A DNA stretch of 64,000 nt, taken from Methylobacterium sp. J-048. Its GTDB lineage: Bacteria; Pseudomonadota; Alphaproteobacteria; Rhizobiales; Beijerinckiaceae. Position numbers and translations under genes: made by a program. Each line of letters begins with the position of its first letter. Positions within the stretch are counted from its first letter, which is position 1. Where the stretch lies: contig NZ_JAKSYL010000287.1 in NCBI RefSeq assembly GCF_022829515.1, positions 62,001-126,000 on the forward strand, written 5' to 3'. Shown here piece after piece: positions 44,560-53,211 of this stretch. The notes below the pieces were generated by a model. It made no database searches, had not been told where the DNA came from, and saw nothing but the letters and a program-made list of their open reading frames with translations.

Positions 44560-44739
44560 CGGGGCGTTTTTCTTGACACCGACGCCACGTCATGTCTCGA
44601 TGATGACAGATTTTCGGATGGCCACCTCGGCATGTTGTTTTGAAAATTATTAAATCGGCAGCTCATTACGCAAGTAAATTTAGAATTATACTTGGGTTCG
44701 GCTTATTATTAGTCAAAAATTGCTCACAGGAGAATCATC
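44560..44739. other. AT-rich upstream region of an orphan gene
   Basis: A 180-base tract with runs such as GAAAATTATTAAATCGGC and TTAGAATTATACTTGGG, far poorer in GC than the rest of the window. It probably contains the promoter of the gene at 44740. CAGGAGAATCATC forms the ribosome-binding site. Confidence 0.55.
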
Positions 44740-45480
44740 GTGTTTTCAGCGTTCCTGAAATACGTCGGCAGCTCCTATCATCCGCATGCGGAGACGACGA
44801 AAACCTCCACGCATTCAACGTTGGACCGGCGCGCCCGGACGACCTCTACGCAGGCGACCAGCACGACGGACGCGGACAAGAAATCCTTCTCGCAGGTCGC
44901 CGTCGATGCCCGGAAGTTTCTGGATGCCGGCTATCAGAAGCTCGGCAAGGTGGCCGATGCCGCCACCACCGACCAGGATTGGCACGGTACCATCCGCATT
45001 CAGACGCTGGACCGCCGCGCGCTCTACGCCATCGCCACCAATCACGGCGGCCTGTTCTCCGCGATCGAGGTGAAGGCGGCCAAATCCGAGGTGGCGTCCA
45101 TCGCGGCGCGCGCGTCCCGCACCGCCAATCCCCGCGGCACCGATGCGGCGGCGGCCGCCAAGGCGACGATCACCGTGCTGGACGGCGCCGGCCCGGAGGA
45201 AAAAGCCTCCCTGGACTGGGCGCAGAAGCGCGCCGCGGCGCAGGTCCAGTATCAGGGCCTGGCGAAAGAGCGGCACCAGGGACGGGCTGCGTCGAGCGTC
45301 GAGACCGACGACCTCGTCGTCAACCACTTCGTCAAAGCCTGGGGCGAACTCGATAAGGCAAAAGCCTACGCCCAGGATGGCACATCGATCCGCATCGAGG
45401 ACATGCCGTCCTGGTCGAAGGGCGTTTCGCTTTGGAAGAGTCTTCAGGAGTCGCAGACGAAGGTTTTGGCTCGGCTTTGA
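44740..45480 (+). CDS. hypothetical protein, 246 aa, with Ser/Thr-rich N-terminus
   Basis: Unrecognised protein read from a GTG at 44740 with AGGAG seven bases upstream. The first 50 residues are rich in Ser, Thr, Arg and His (SSYHPHAETTKTSTHSTLDR) and look disordered. Residues from about 50 form helices and strands, including FSQVAVDARKFLDAGYQKLG and the acidic stretch SLDWAQKRAAAQVQYQGLAK. There is no signal peptide or membrane helix. The AT-rich promoter differs from the neighbours, though the gene body is of ordinary composition. A secreted effector or stress protein are both possible; nothing in the sequence decides this. Confidence 0.65.
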   Translation: MFSAFLKYVGSSYHPHAETTKTSTHSTLDRRARTTSTQATSTTDADKKSFSQVAVDARKFLDAGYQKLGKVADAATTDQDWHGTIRIQTLDRRALYAIATNHGGLFSAIEVKAAKSEVASIAARASRTANPRGTDAAAAAKATITVLDGAGPEEKASLDWAQKRAAAQVQYQGLAKERHQGRAASSVETDDLVVNHFVKAWGELDKAKAYAQDGTSIRIEDMPSWSKGVSLWKSLQESQTKVLARL

Positions 45481-45538
45481 TCGGAGGTTGCCTGTCGATA
45501 CATTGCGGTTGGACAGCAAAGACTGACGAATTCTGACG

Positions 45539-46201
45539 ATGTCCTGGACCATGCATTGGCTTGAGGCCTCGGGCGATCTGCGCCCGTGGCGGGACGCCGT
45601 TACGGCGGAAATCGCGCTCGCCCGCGACGCAGTCGCAGGTGTGCTGCCGCTGCCATCCCTCGACATCCTCGTGGACCGCCGCCCTGGCGAGACAATCCCC
45701 GAGACCGGCACAGCGGGGCGCGCCTATCGGCCGAGCCTGCTCTCGCTCACCCTCGATCCCGACAACTCGAACTTCGTGACGTCCCTAAGCAATGGGGACA
45801 TTCGCAGGACGGTGGTGCACGAGGTTCATCATTGTCTGCGCATGGCCGGCCCGGGCTACGGCGCGACGCTCGGCGAAGCCCTGGTCAGCGAAGGCCTGGC
45901 CGGCAAATTCGTGCGCCACCTGTTCGGCACGCCGCCCGAGCCGTGGGAATCCGCCGTCTCCGACGCCGTGCTGGCAACCAACCGGCCGGATGCGGCCGCT
46001 CTCGCGGGCACGGATTACGATCACGGCGCTTGGTTCTTCGGGCGTTGCGGGCTCTACCCGCGCTGGCTCGGCTACACGCTTGGCTACCGGATCGTCGGGG
46101 ATTGGCTTGGGGCGAGACCGGCGCCCGATGGGGACACGTGGGTGAACGTCCCGGCCGACGCGGTGCTGGCGGCGGCGCGAGCGAGGACACTGGCGGCATG
46201 A
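45539..46201 (+). CDS. DUF2268-like zinc metalloprotease
   Basis: A 220-residue protein with the zinc-protease motif HEVHH in RRTVVHEVHHCLRMAGPGYG, followed by TLGEALVSEGLAGKFVRHLF, where the Glu of EALVSEGLA is the likely third ligand. This arrangement is that of DUF2268 predicted Zn-dependent proteases. It has no signal peptide, so a cytoplasmic role is expected. The end overlaps the acetyltransferase gene as ATGA. The target is unknown. The gene begins 58 bases after the orphan gene, on the same strand. Confidence 0.78.
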   Translation: MSWTMHWLEASGDLRPWRDAVTAEIALARDAVAGVLPLPSLDILVDRRPGETIPETGTAGRAYRPSLLSLTLDPDNSNFVTSLSNGDIRRTVVHEVHHCLRMAGPGYGATLGEALVSEGLAGKFVRHLFGTPPEPWESAVSDAVLATNRPDAAALAGTDYDHGAWFFGRCGLYPRWLGYTLGYRIVGDWLGARPAPDGDTWVNVPADAVLAAARARTLAA

Positions 46202-46710
46202 CCGGCGCGCCTCTTGCTGTCCTGCGCCTTGGCGTTGCGGACGCGGCCGATTTTCACGAGCTCAGGCTGGACGGTCTGCGCAGGCATCCTGAAGCGTTCG
46301 GCGCATCCTACGAAGAGGAGGTGCGCCATAGTCTCGAAGATTGTGGGCGCCGCATGGAAAGCGGCATCGTCTTCGGCATACGCCGAAACGGTCAGCACGC
46401 TCTCGACGGTATCGCCGGGCTATACATCCCGGAGGCGATCAAGACCCGACACAAGGGTGTGCTGTGGGGCATGTACGTCCGACCCGAAGCTCGCGGCAGG
46501 GGCCTCGGATCAGCGCTGGTGGCCCGGGTGATCGAGCACGCCGCCACTCTGGTGGAGGAAATCACCTTGGCGGTCGGGGCATCCAACGCCTCTGCGATGG
46601 GTCTCTACAAGAGTGCTGGCTTTGAAAGCTATGGGCTGGAGCATCGAGCACTGAAAATGGCTGGTCGATACGTCGATGAAGTTTTGATGCGCCTGGTGCC
46701 GGTACAATAA
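46198..46710 (+). CDS. GNAT-family N-acetyltransferase
   Basis: Acetyl-CoA-dependent N-acetyltransferase of 170 residues. The start MTGAPLAVLRLGVADAADFH is the usual first strand. The acetyl-CoA motif (R/Q)xxGxG/A is in GMYVRPEARGRGLGSALVAR. A later strand and helix, ITLAVGASNASAMGLYKSAG then FESYG, complete motif B. The ATG overlaps the previous stop (ATGA), so the two genes are translationally coupled. GNAT substrates cannot be predicted; a small molecule or protein N-terminus are both possible. Confidence 0.9.
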   Translation: MTGAPLAVLRLGVADAADFHELRLDGLRRHPEAFGASYEEEVRHSLEDCGRRMESGIVFGIRRNGQHALDGIAGLYIPEAIKTRHKGVLWGMYVRPEARGRGLGSALVARVIEHAATLVEEITLAVGASNASAMGLYKSAGFESYGLEHRALKMAGRYVDEVLMRLVPVQ

Positions 46711-47136
46711 GCCGCCGCGTTTCGGAGGCTGCCTCGAAAACTCGAACCCCCCTCCAATCCTCCCCCTCATTCCTACGATATTCACGCATTCCTTGCCGAG
46801 ACGCGCTCTCCTCCCCCTTGCGGGGAGGAGTTGGAGGTGGGGGTGGTGCAGGATCGAGCGCAGCGGTACCTTCTGGACCACCCCCACCCCTGCCCCCACC
46901 CCGCAAGGGGGAGGGGAAAAGCGCCTTTCTTTCAGAATTTTGGCGTTCGGCGAGAGAAGTGTGAGTCCGGTAGCTTCTGCGGGGGCGGGAGACACGCGGG
47001 TCCCCGACCTTTGCGCTCTTGCGTCGAAAATGGGCGACCCTCATAGCCCGAACGGGACAGGCGACGCGTAACGCAACACCAGGGCAAAGAAATCGGCCGC
47101 CGGATCCGGCCGGAAACTGCAGCGGCTCTGTGCGGT
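46711..47136. other. gap with a palindromic repeat
   Basis: About 425 bases between the acetyltransferase and DUF3429 genes, convergent. A palindromic element of family B type occupies 46806-46917. The remainder has no supported gene. Confidence 0.5.
46806..46917. repeat. palindromic repeat, family B-like, intergenic copy
   Basis: Arms CTCCTCCCCCTTGCGGGGAG and CCCCGCAAGGGGGAGGGG, with second arms GGAGGTGGGGGTGGT and ACCACCCCCACCCCTGCCCC. Layout matches the elements inside genes at 35345 and 39253, but this one is between genes. Confidence 0.85.
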
Positions 47137-47574
47137 TCAGGCCGAAACCAGCAGGGCGGCGCCGGCGACGCCGGACAGGACCAGCCGCAGACGGCCGAGC
47201 CAGAGCGGTACGAGGCCGCGGCGCGGCAGGTCCTGATCGATCAGGCCCCAGGCCAGGACCAGGGTGCCGAGGATGCGCAGGTCCCAGGGAGCGGGCGCAG
47301 CCATCGCCGCCCAGGCGACCAGGGACGGGACGATCGCGATGACGTAATCGCCGTTCCCGGAATTGCGGGCCGCGGCCGCGCCCCAGCGGATGCCGCCCAG
47401 AAACGACGCGATCACCGCCCCATAGGCCGACAGGATCGTCCGCGGCGACAGGCCGATGCTGCTCAAGCCACCGTCCGAGCCTGAGACCGCCAGCGCTGCG
47501 AAGCCCAGGAACGGGATGAGGCCGGCCACGCCGAGCACGAGCGCACTGATCGGGACCGAGTTCCGGTGCGCCAT
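47137..47574 (-). CDS. DUF3429 family membrane protein
   Basis: Small membrane protein of 145 residues with four hydrophobic helices, beginning MAHRNSVPISALVLGVAGLI. YGAVIASFLGGIRWG is the recognisable DUF3429 motif, followed by GNGDYVIAIVPSLVAWAAM and GLVPLWLGRLRLVLSGVAG. No function is known for the family. It is a minus-strand gene placed after the large Sel1 gene, about 180 bases downstream of its stop. The ATG at 47574 is the natural start. Confidence 0.82.
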   Translation of the reverse strand: MAHRNSVPISALVLGVAGLIPFLGFAALAVSGSDGGLSSIGLSPRTILSAYGAVIASFLGGIRWGAAAARNSGNGDYVIAIVPSLVAWAAMAAPAPWDLRILGTLVLAWGLIDQDLPRRGLVPLWLGRLRLVLSGVAGAALLVSA

Positions 47575-47756
47575 CCAATCTCCGAGCCGCCGCGGGGGCA
47601 GCGGCTACGCCTCTTTCAACGTGGACGGGTACCGCCCGGAGAAAGCGTTCCCGCATCGCGGCAGAGCGGTCAAGCTGGCATCGGGGCGGCAAAACACAGC
47701 ATCGTCCCGAACGGAACCGGCCGGCCTCCGGGCCGAAGCGCTTGGCGTCCCCGACC

Positions 47757-50700
47757 CTACGACTTGCGGGAGGGGGCGGTGAAGCTGGTCGGATTCGGGG
47801 TGGGCGCGCCAAGCAGCGACATCGGTGCCGTGATGCCGTCCTTCGCGGCGGGGGGCTCGTTGACCGCCGGATCGATCTTGCGCGGCTTGAACGTCGCGGC
47901 GAGACTCTTGGCGCTGGCGAGGTCGGCGGCGCTCAGCTTGTTCGCCACGTCGTCGCGCTTCTTGGCCGCGTCGTCGTCGCCCTGCCCCGCGGCGGCCGAG
48001 AACCAGGCATAGGATTGCACCAGATCCTGGGTCAGGCCGAGGCCCCGGGCGTAGAGAACCGCCAGATTGTACTGGCTGTCGCGGACGCCGAACTCGGCGC
48101 CCTGCCGGAACCACGACGCCGCGGAAGCGAAATCCGGCTTGCCGTTGGCGGCAGGATTCTCGGCATAGAGCACCGCCAGGTTGTGCATCGAGCGGGCATG
48201 GCCCTGCTCGGCGGCGCGGCCGTACCAGAGCTTCGCCTTGTCGAGGTCGCGGACAACCCCCGAGCCCTTCTCGTAATGGCCGGCGAGCTTGTACTGGGCC
48301 GGCGCGTAGCCGGCGGCAGCCAGTTTCTCGAAGAGTTTCGCGGCCATGGCGAGGTCGCGCGGCATGCCGCGGCCATCGGCTTCCCGGGTCGCCAGATCCC
48401 AGATCGCCGCCCCATCGCCGTCCAGAGCCGCCTGTTTCACCTTGGCCAGGATCGGCGGGAGGGTCCCGAGTTCGGCCTGCATCGTGTTCATGCCGGAGAC
48501 CTGCGGCACCGCCGCCTTGGCGGTCGCCGGGCGTGAGTCGGCGGGCGGGGGGCTCGGCAGGGCCTGCGTGGTCAGCGGATCGGCGATCGGCGCCTTGGGC
48601 GCCGGAGCCTCGGCGGCGGCCTCTTGGCGGGGTTCGCGCGCAGGCTCGGTGCGGGGCGGGGCCACTTGGGTGGTCTGGACCGCGCGCGGCGCCTCGTCGG
48701 ACGCACGCATGCTGATCGCCTGGAGCGCGCCGAGCGCCAGCACGATGGCGGCGAGCCCGAGCAGCAGCGGCCGGCGGCGGCGGTTGATCTCGGCCCGCAG
48801 GCGATCGAACCGGCTTTCCCCGGACGCCGCCGGCTCGCTCTCACCCTTTTGGGCGCGCAGGTCCCGACGCTCGGCCGGCGCTTCCGCAGCGAGTTCCGCC
48901 TGGGCGGCCTGGGCGGCACGCCGTGCCGCCGCGATGAAGCTGGTCTTGATGTCGGTCTCGCCGGCCTCCGGGACCGGCGAACGGTCCCGCGTCGCACGGC
49001 GGGCCGTGGCGACGCGCGGCTCACGTCCCGGCCGTCCGCTGCCGGGCTCCAGCAGGTCGTCGGCCAGGCGCGAGGCGTCGGATACGGTGTCGCGGTGCGC
49101 GGCGCCTCTGCCGCCCGCGGCGGCGAGCGGGATCTCGGCGCTCGTCGAGGTCATCAGGCGCTCGTCGAGGGACGGCGCCCGTGCCGTCGCTGATTCGGCC
49201 GGGCCGAGCCGGTTGACCAGGCGTTCGAGGGCGGATTGCACGCCCTCCAGGGTGGCGCCGAGGCGCTGGTCCGACGCGATCTGGCGCGCCTGCATGTCGG
49301 CGAGGCTCGCCCGCAGCAGCCCGATCTCTCCGAGATCCGGGCTGGGGATGGCCGATCCCTTCAGGGTCTGGGCCACGGCGTTGCGCGCGGCACGCTCGAC
49401 CGCGGCCTCGCTCGGCGCCGATTCGCGCAGGGCCGCGACCTGCTGCAGCAGGTCGTCCATGGTCCGCCCGAGGCCGGCCAGAGCCGGGTCGCCGCCGCGG
49501 GGCGCATCGAGGCGGCCCGCCAGCGAGACGACCTGCTTCTCCAGGGCGTCGAGGCCCTCGTGCTCGGAGCGGCTGCCGACCTGATCGACCTTGTCGGCAA
49601 GGCTGCGCAGCATCGCGTGGATCGAGGCCATATCGCCGGAGGGAGCCGAATCCGGCCCGCCGGCGCGGTCGTAGCGCTGGTCGCGGGTGTAGAGGCCATC
49701 GACCTTGTCGGCCAGCGTCTGGATCTGCTCGGCGATGGCCGTCGGCGCACCGGTGCGGACGTCGCTGCGGATCTCCTCGAGCAGCGGGCGCAGGCTCGCA
49801 TCGGTGCCGGTCCGCTGCAGCTGCGCGATCTGGGCGCTCATGGCCTGGAGGCTGCTCGCCAGACCCTGGATGCGCTCCGGACCGGCCAGGGCGCCGATCA
49901 GGCGGCGAATCTCCTCGAGCTCGGCGAACAGGCCGGCCAGGGTGTGGCCGTCCGAATCGGCCTGTCCGGTGGCGGCGACGCTGTCGAGGCGCTCGGCTAG
50001 GCGGCGGACGTCGTCGGCGACGCGGGCATGGACGTTCTCGGCGACCTCCTCGGCCAGGCGCTCGACCTGCGCCCGGACCTGCTCGATCGGGGCGGCGATG
50101 GCGGCGAGATCGGTGCCAACCTGCGCCCGCTCGATGCCGTGGGCGAGCGAGGTCACCGCCTGCTCCAGGGCGCCGACATCCCGGCTGGTCGCCAGCTGGT
50201 TGATCGCCTCGCGCAGCCGCACCGTCTCGCGCTGCAACTCCGATACGGCGGCGGACGGTCCCGCCATCTCCTCGACCCGGGCCTCCAGGCGGCGGGCGAG
50301 GTCCATGCGCATGCTGGCCACGACGCCACCGTCGGACTGGCCGCTCGTGAGCGCGCGCTCGCCGACGCCCTCCGACAATTCGCGCTGGCGCTGGCGGATA
50401 TCCTGGACGGCGTTGCGGATCTCGACCACGTCCGGGCGCCCACGACGGCCGGCGGGGCGCCCGGAGGCGAATTGCTCGCCGAGCTGCGACATCCGGCGCT
50501 CGATATCGCCGAGGCGCTCGGTCACCTGCTGGACCGGCGCCGCCTTCAGGGCGCGCTCGATCCGGGTCTCGATCTCGGCCAGGCGCCGGGCCTCGGCCTC
50601 CTGGGCGAGGCGCCGCTCCTCGTCCAAGGTCCGGTTGAGGCCGTCGATGCGGCTCATCAGGGCGGCGAAGCCCTGGCTTTGGGTTTCGGTACCCTGGTCC

Positions 50701-50972
50701 GGGTCGCGCTCGGCCTTACCCGTGAACAGGGCGGCGGCTTGGTCCGGATGGTCGTGGCGCAGCTCGGAATCGAGCCGATCCTCCGGGCGCACGGCCTTCT
50801 CGGGGCGGGGGCGGCGCCGCGCCCGCCGATTCGCCTGCACACTCTGCTGCTGCGGCACCACGGAGGCGATCCAGGTCTCGAGCGGGACGCCCGCTCGCGC
50901 CGCGACGTCCCGGGCGGCGTCGAGCACCTCCGGGTCGAAACTGTCGAGCTGCGGCATGGCGTTGCGGGTCAT
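47757..50972 (-). CDS. coiled-coil and Sel1-repeat protein, PodJ-like
   Basis: A 1071-residue protein. The N-terminus (MPQLDSFDPEVLDAARDVAA then RAGVPLETWI) resembles the start of PodJ-like polarity proteins. Residues about 100-700 are heptad-rich with many Glu, Arg, Leu and Ala: a very long coiled coil. A single membrane helix, RRPLLLGLAAIVLALGALQA, follows near 770. The periplasmic end has Sel1 repeats (AAIWDLATREADGRGMPRDL, GYAPAQYKLAGHYEKGSG, GHARSMHNLAVLYAENP). PodJ marks a cell pole and organises surface structures in Caulobacter; here it is inferred. The start at 50972 is chosen since MTRNAMPQLDSFDPE is typical and the first 41 codons of the frame look non-coding. Confidence 0.85.
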   Translation of the reverse strand: MTRNAMPQLDSFDPEVLDAARDVAARAGVPLETWIASVVPQQQSVQANRRARRRPRPEKAVRPEDRLDSELRHDHPDQAAALFTGKAERDPDQGTETQSQGFAALMSRIDGLNRTLDEERRLAQEAEARRLAEIETRIERALKAAPVQQVTERLGDIERRMSQLGEQFASGRPAGRRGRPDVVEIRNAVQDIRQRQRELSEGVGERALTSGQSDGGVVASMRMDLARRLEARVEEMAGPSAAVSELQRETVRLREAINQLATSRDVGALEQAVTSLAHGIERAQVGTDLAAIAAPIEQVRAQVERLAEEVAENVHARVADDVRRLAERLDSVAATGQADSDGHTLAGLFAELEEIRRLIGALAGPERIQGLASSLQAMSAQIAQLQRTGTDASLRPLLEEIRSDVRTGAPTAIAEQIQTLADKVDGLYTRDQRYDRAGGPDSAPSGDMASIHAMLRSLADKVDQVGSRSEHEGLDALEKQVVSLAGRLDAPRGGDPALAGLGRTMDDLLQQVAALRESAPSEAAVERAARNAVAQTLKGSAIPSPDLGEIGLLRASLADMQARQIASDQRLGATLEGVQSALERLVNRLGPAESATARAPSLDERLMTSTSAEIPLAAAGGRGAAHRDTVSDASRLADDLLEPGSGRPGREPRVATARRATRDRSPVPEAGETDIKTSFIAAARRAAQAAQAELAAEAPAERRDLRAQKGESEPAASGESRFDRLRAEINRRRRPLLLGLAAIVLALGALQAISMRASDEAPRAVQTTQVAPPRTEPAREPRQEAAAEAPAPKAPIADPLTTQALPSPPPADSRPATAKAAVPQVSGMNTMQAELGTLPPILAKVKQAALDGDGAAIWDLATREADGRGMPRDLAMAAKLFEKLAAAGYAPAQYKLAGHYEKGSGVVRDLDKAKLWYGRAAEQGHARSMHNLAVLYAENPAANGKPDFASAASWFRQGAEFGVRDSQYNLAVLYARGLGLTQDLVQSYAWFSAAAGQGDDDAAKKRDDVANKLSAADLASAKSLAATFKPRKIDPAVNEPPAAKDGITAPMSLLGAPTPNPTSFTAPSRKS

Positions 50973-51265
50973 CGGAGGCCTGTCGTCGGCAGCGTTCGGC
51001 ACTGATCCTGTTCGCGGGGCGGGACCGAGAGACGGTATCCACGGAGCGCGGGTGCCGGATCGTTCGAGGCGACCTTTAACTTTCTTGGTAAACACACGGT
51101 TAAGGCGAGCTTGGCCCAGTAATCTTCGGCGCTCGCGTGCATGCCCCTGACAGATCCCGCACCCGCGACGGCAGAACCGTTGCCCCGGATGCGGCGGCGC
51201 GCTTAGATGCTTGGAAACGGGCGGGCCGATGGTGGCGCCCAGCCTGAGCGAGGGGGAATCACGTC

Positions 51266-53053
51266 ATGCCGCATTACCGCGCCCCGGTCGACGACACGCT
51301 GTTCCTGCTCAACGATGTCCTGGGCTTCCACGCCCGGGACAATCTGGCCGGATTCACCGATGCCTCCCCGGACGTGGTCGAGGCGGTCCTGCGCGAGGGC
51401 GCGAAACTCGCCGAGGAAGTTCTCGCCCCGGTGAACCGGGCGGGCGACCTCGAAGGCTGCCGCCGCGAGCCCGACGGCAGCGTGCGCACGCCCACCGGCT
51501 TCAAGGCCGCCTACGACGCCTACGCCAAGGGCGGCTGGATGGGCCTGGCGGTCCCGGTTGAATTCGGCGGCCAGGGCCTGCCCCACACTGTCAACACCGC
51601 GATGCAGGAATTCGCCTCGGGCGCGAATCTCGCCCTGGGGATGTATCCGGGCCTGACCCAGGGGGCGATGGCCGCGCTCCTGGTCCATGGGACGGACGAG
51701 CAGAAGGCGCTGTATCTCCCGAAGATGGTCGAGGGCGCCTGGACCGGCACCATGAACCTGACCGAGCCGCATTGCGGCACGGATCTCGGCCTCCTCAAGA
51801 CCAAGGCGGCGCCGAACGGCGACGGCTCCTACAGCCTCACCGGCACCAAGATCTTCATCTCGGCGGGCGAGCACGACCTCGCCGAGAACATCGTCCACCT
51901 GGTCATCGCCCGGATCGAGGGCGCGCCGGCCGGGACCAAGGGCATCTCGCTGTTCGTGGTGCCGAAGTTCCTGGTCAACCCGGACGGCTCGCTCGGTGCC
52001 CGCAACGGAGTGTCCTGCGGCTCCCTCGAGCACAAGATGGGCATTCACGGGAACAGTACCTGCGTGATGAACTACGACGGCGCCACCGGGTGGCTGGTCG
52101 GCCAGGAGAATCGCGGCCTCAACGCCATGTTCGTGATGATGAACGAGGCGCGGCTGGCGGTCGGCGTCCAGGGGCTCGGCCAGTCCGAGGTCGCCTACCA
52201 GAACGCCGTCGCCTACGCGAAGGACCGGCTCCAGGGCCGGGCGCTCACGGGCACCAAGGCCCCCGACAAGGCGGCCGACCCGATCCTGGTCCATCCGGAT
52301 GTACGCCGCACCCTGATGCAGATCCGCGCCTTCAACGAGGCGGCCCGCGGCCTGATGCTCTGGACCGCCCTGCAGGCCGACATCCTGCACCGCTCCGAGG
52401 ATGCCAAGGAGCGCCAGACCGCCGACGACCATCTCGGCCTGCTCACCCCGGTGGTGAAGGGCGTGCTGACCGATCGCGGCTTCGCTAATGCCGTCGAGGC
52501 GCAGCAGCTGTTCGGCGGCCACGGCTATATCGAGGAATGGGGCATGTCGCAGTTCGTGCGCGATGCCCGCATCGCCATGATCTACGAGGGCGCCAACGGC
52601 ATCCAGGCCATGGACCTGATCGGCCGCAAGCTGCCCAAGGACGGCGGCCGGGCGATGATGACCTTTTTGGGCGAGGTCCAGACCTTCGTGAAGGACCACG
52701 GCGAGGACCCGGCGATGGCGCCGTTCACCCAGCCGCTTCAGGCCGGGCTGAACGATCTCCAGGGCGCCGTGATGTGGCTGATGCAGAACGCCTTCGCCAA
52801 GCCCGACAATGCCGGTGCCGGCGCCACCGACTTCATGCACCTCTTCGGCCTGGTGGCGCTCGGCTACATGTGGGCACGGATCGCCAAGGCGGCCCAGGCC
52901 CGCAACGCCGAGGAGGCTTCGCCCCGCTGGGAGGCCAAGCTCACCACCGGCCGGTTCTTCATGGAGCGGATGCTGCCGGAGACCGGCCTGCGGCTGGTGC
53001 GGATCAAGGCCGGGGCGGAGAGCACCATGGCCCTGGCGGATGAGGCGTTCTAG
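51266..53053 (+). CDS. acyl-CoA dehydrogenase, DmdC-like long form
   Basis: Flavoprotein of 595 residues, the long acyl-CoA dehydrogenase type that includes the 3-methylmercaptopropionyl-CoA dehydrogenase DmdC. The start MPHYRAPVDDTLFLLNDVLG is typical. NLTEPHCGTDLGLLKTKA and the helical C-terminal domain with EAQQLFGGHGYIEEWGMSQF and GANGIQAMDLIGRKL follow. An extra C-terminal helical segment (TDFMHLFGLVALGYMWARIA) marks the subfamily. The ATG at 51266 is unambiguous. A single gene; a palindromic repeat follows its stop. Substrate could be a thioether or medium-chain acyl-CoA; only the family is certain. Confidence 0.9.
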   Translation: MPHYRAPVDDTLFLLNDVLGFHARDNLAGFTDASPDVVEAVLREGAKLAEEVLAPVNRAGDLEGCRREPDGSVRTPTGFKAAYDAYAKGGWMGLAVPVEFGGQGLPHTVNTAMQEFASGANLALGMYPGLTQGAMAALLVHGTDEQKALYLPKMVEGAWTGTMNLTEPHCGTDLGLLKTKAAPNGDGSYSLTGTKIFISAGEHDLAENIVHLVIARIEGAPAGTKGISLFVVPKFLVNPDGSLGARNGVSCGSLEHKMGIHGNSTCVMNYDGATGWLVGQENRGLNAMFVMMNEARLAVGVQGLGQSEVAYQNAVAYAKDRLQGRALTGTKAPDKAADPILVHPDVRRTLMQIRAFNEAARGLMLWTALQADILHRSEDAKERQTADDHLGLLTPVVKGVLTDRGFANAVEAQQLFGGHGYIEEWGMSQFVRDARIAMIYEGANGIQAMDLIGRKLPKDGGRAMMTFLGEVQTFVKDHGEDPAMAPFTQPLQAGLNDLQGAVMWLMQNAFAKPDNAGAGATDFMHLFGLVALGYMWARIAKAAQARNAEEASPRWEAKLTTGRFFMERMLPETGLRLVRIKAGAESTMALADEAF

Positions 53054-53079
53054 GGGCGGACCGCTGTCCCACCCATTCC

Positions 53080-53190
53080 CCTCATCCAGAGGTGGCGCGA
53101 AGCGCCCTCGAAGGAGGCCTCCAGAGACCGCGTGGCTGGCTGGAGGGCTCCTTCGAGGCGCTCGCTTTACGAGCGCGCCTCAGGATGAGG
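53080..53190. repeat. dispersed palindromic repeat, family A copy 5
   Basis: Arms CCTCATCCAGAGG and GCGCCTCAGGATGAGG, with inner arms TCGAAGGAGGCCTCCAG and CTGGAGGGCTCCTTCGAG. It lies in the convergent gap between the acyl-CoA dehydrogenase gene and metY. Confidence 0.88.
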
Positions 53191-53211
53191 TGATCTGATC
53201 GGATCGACGCC

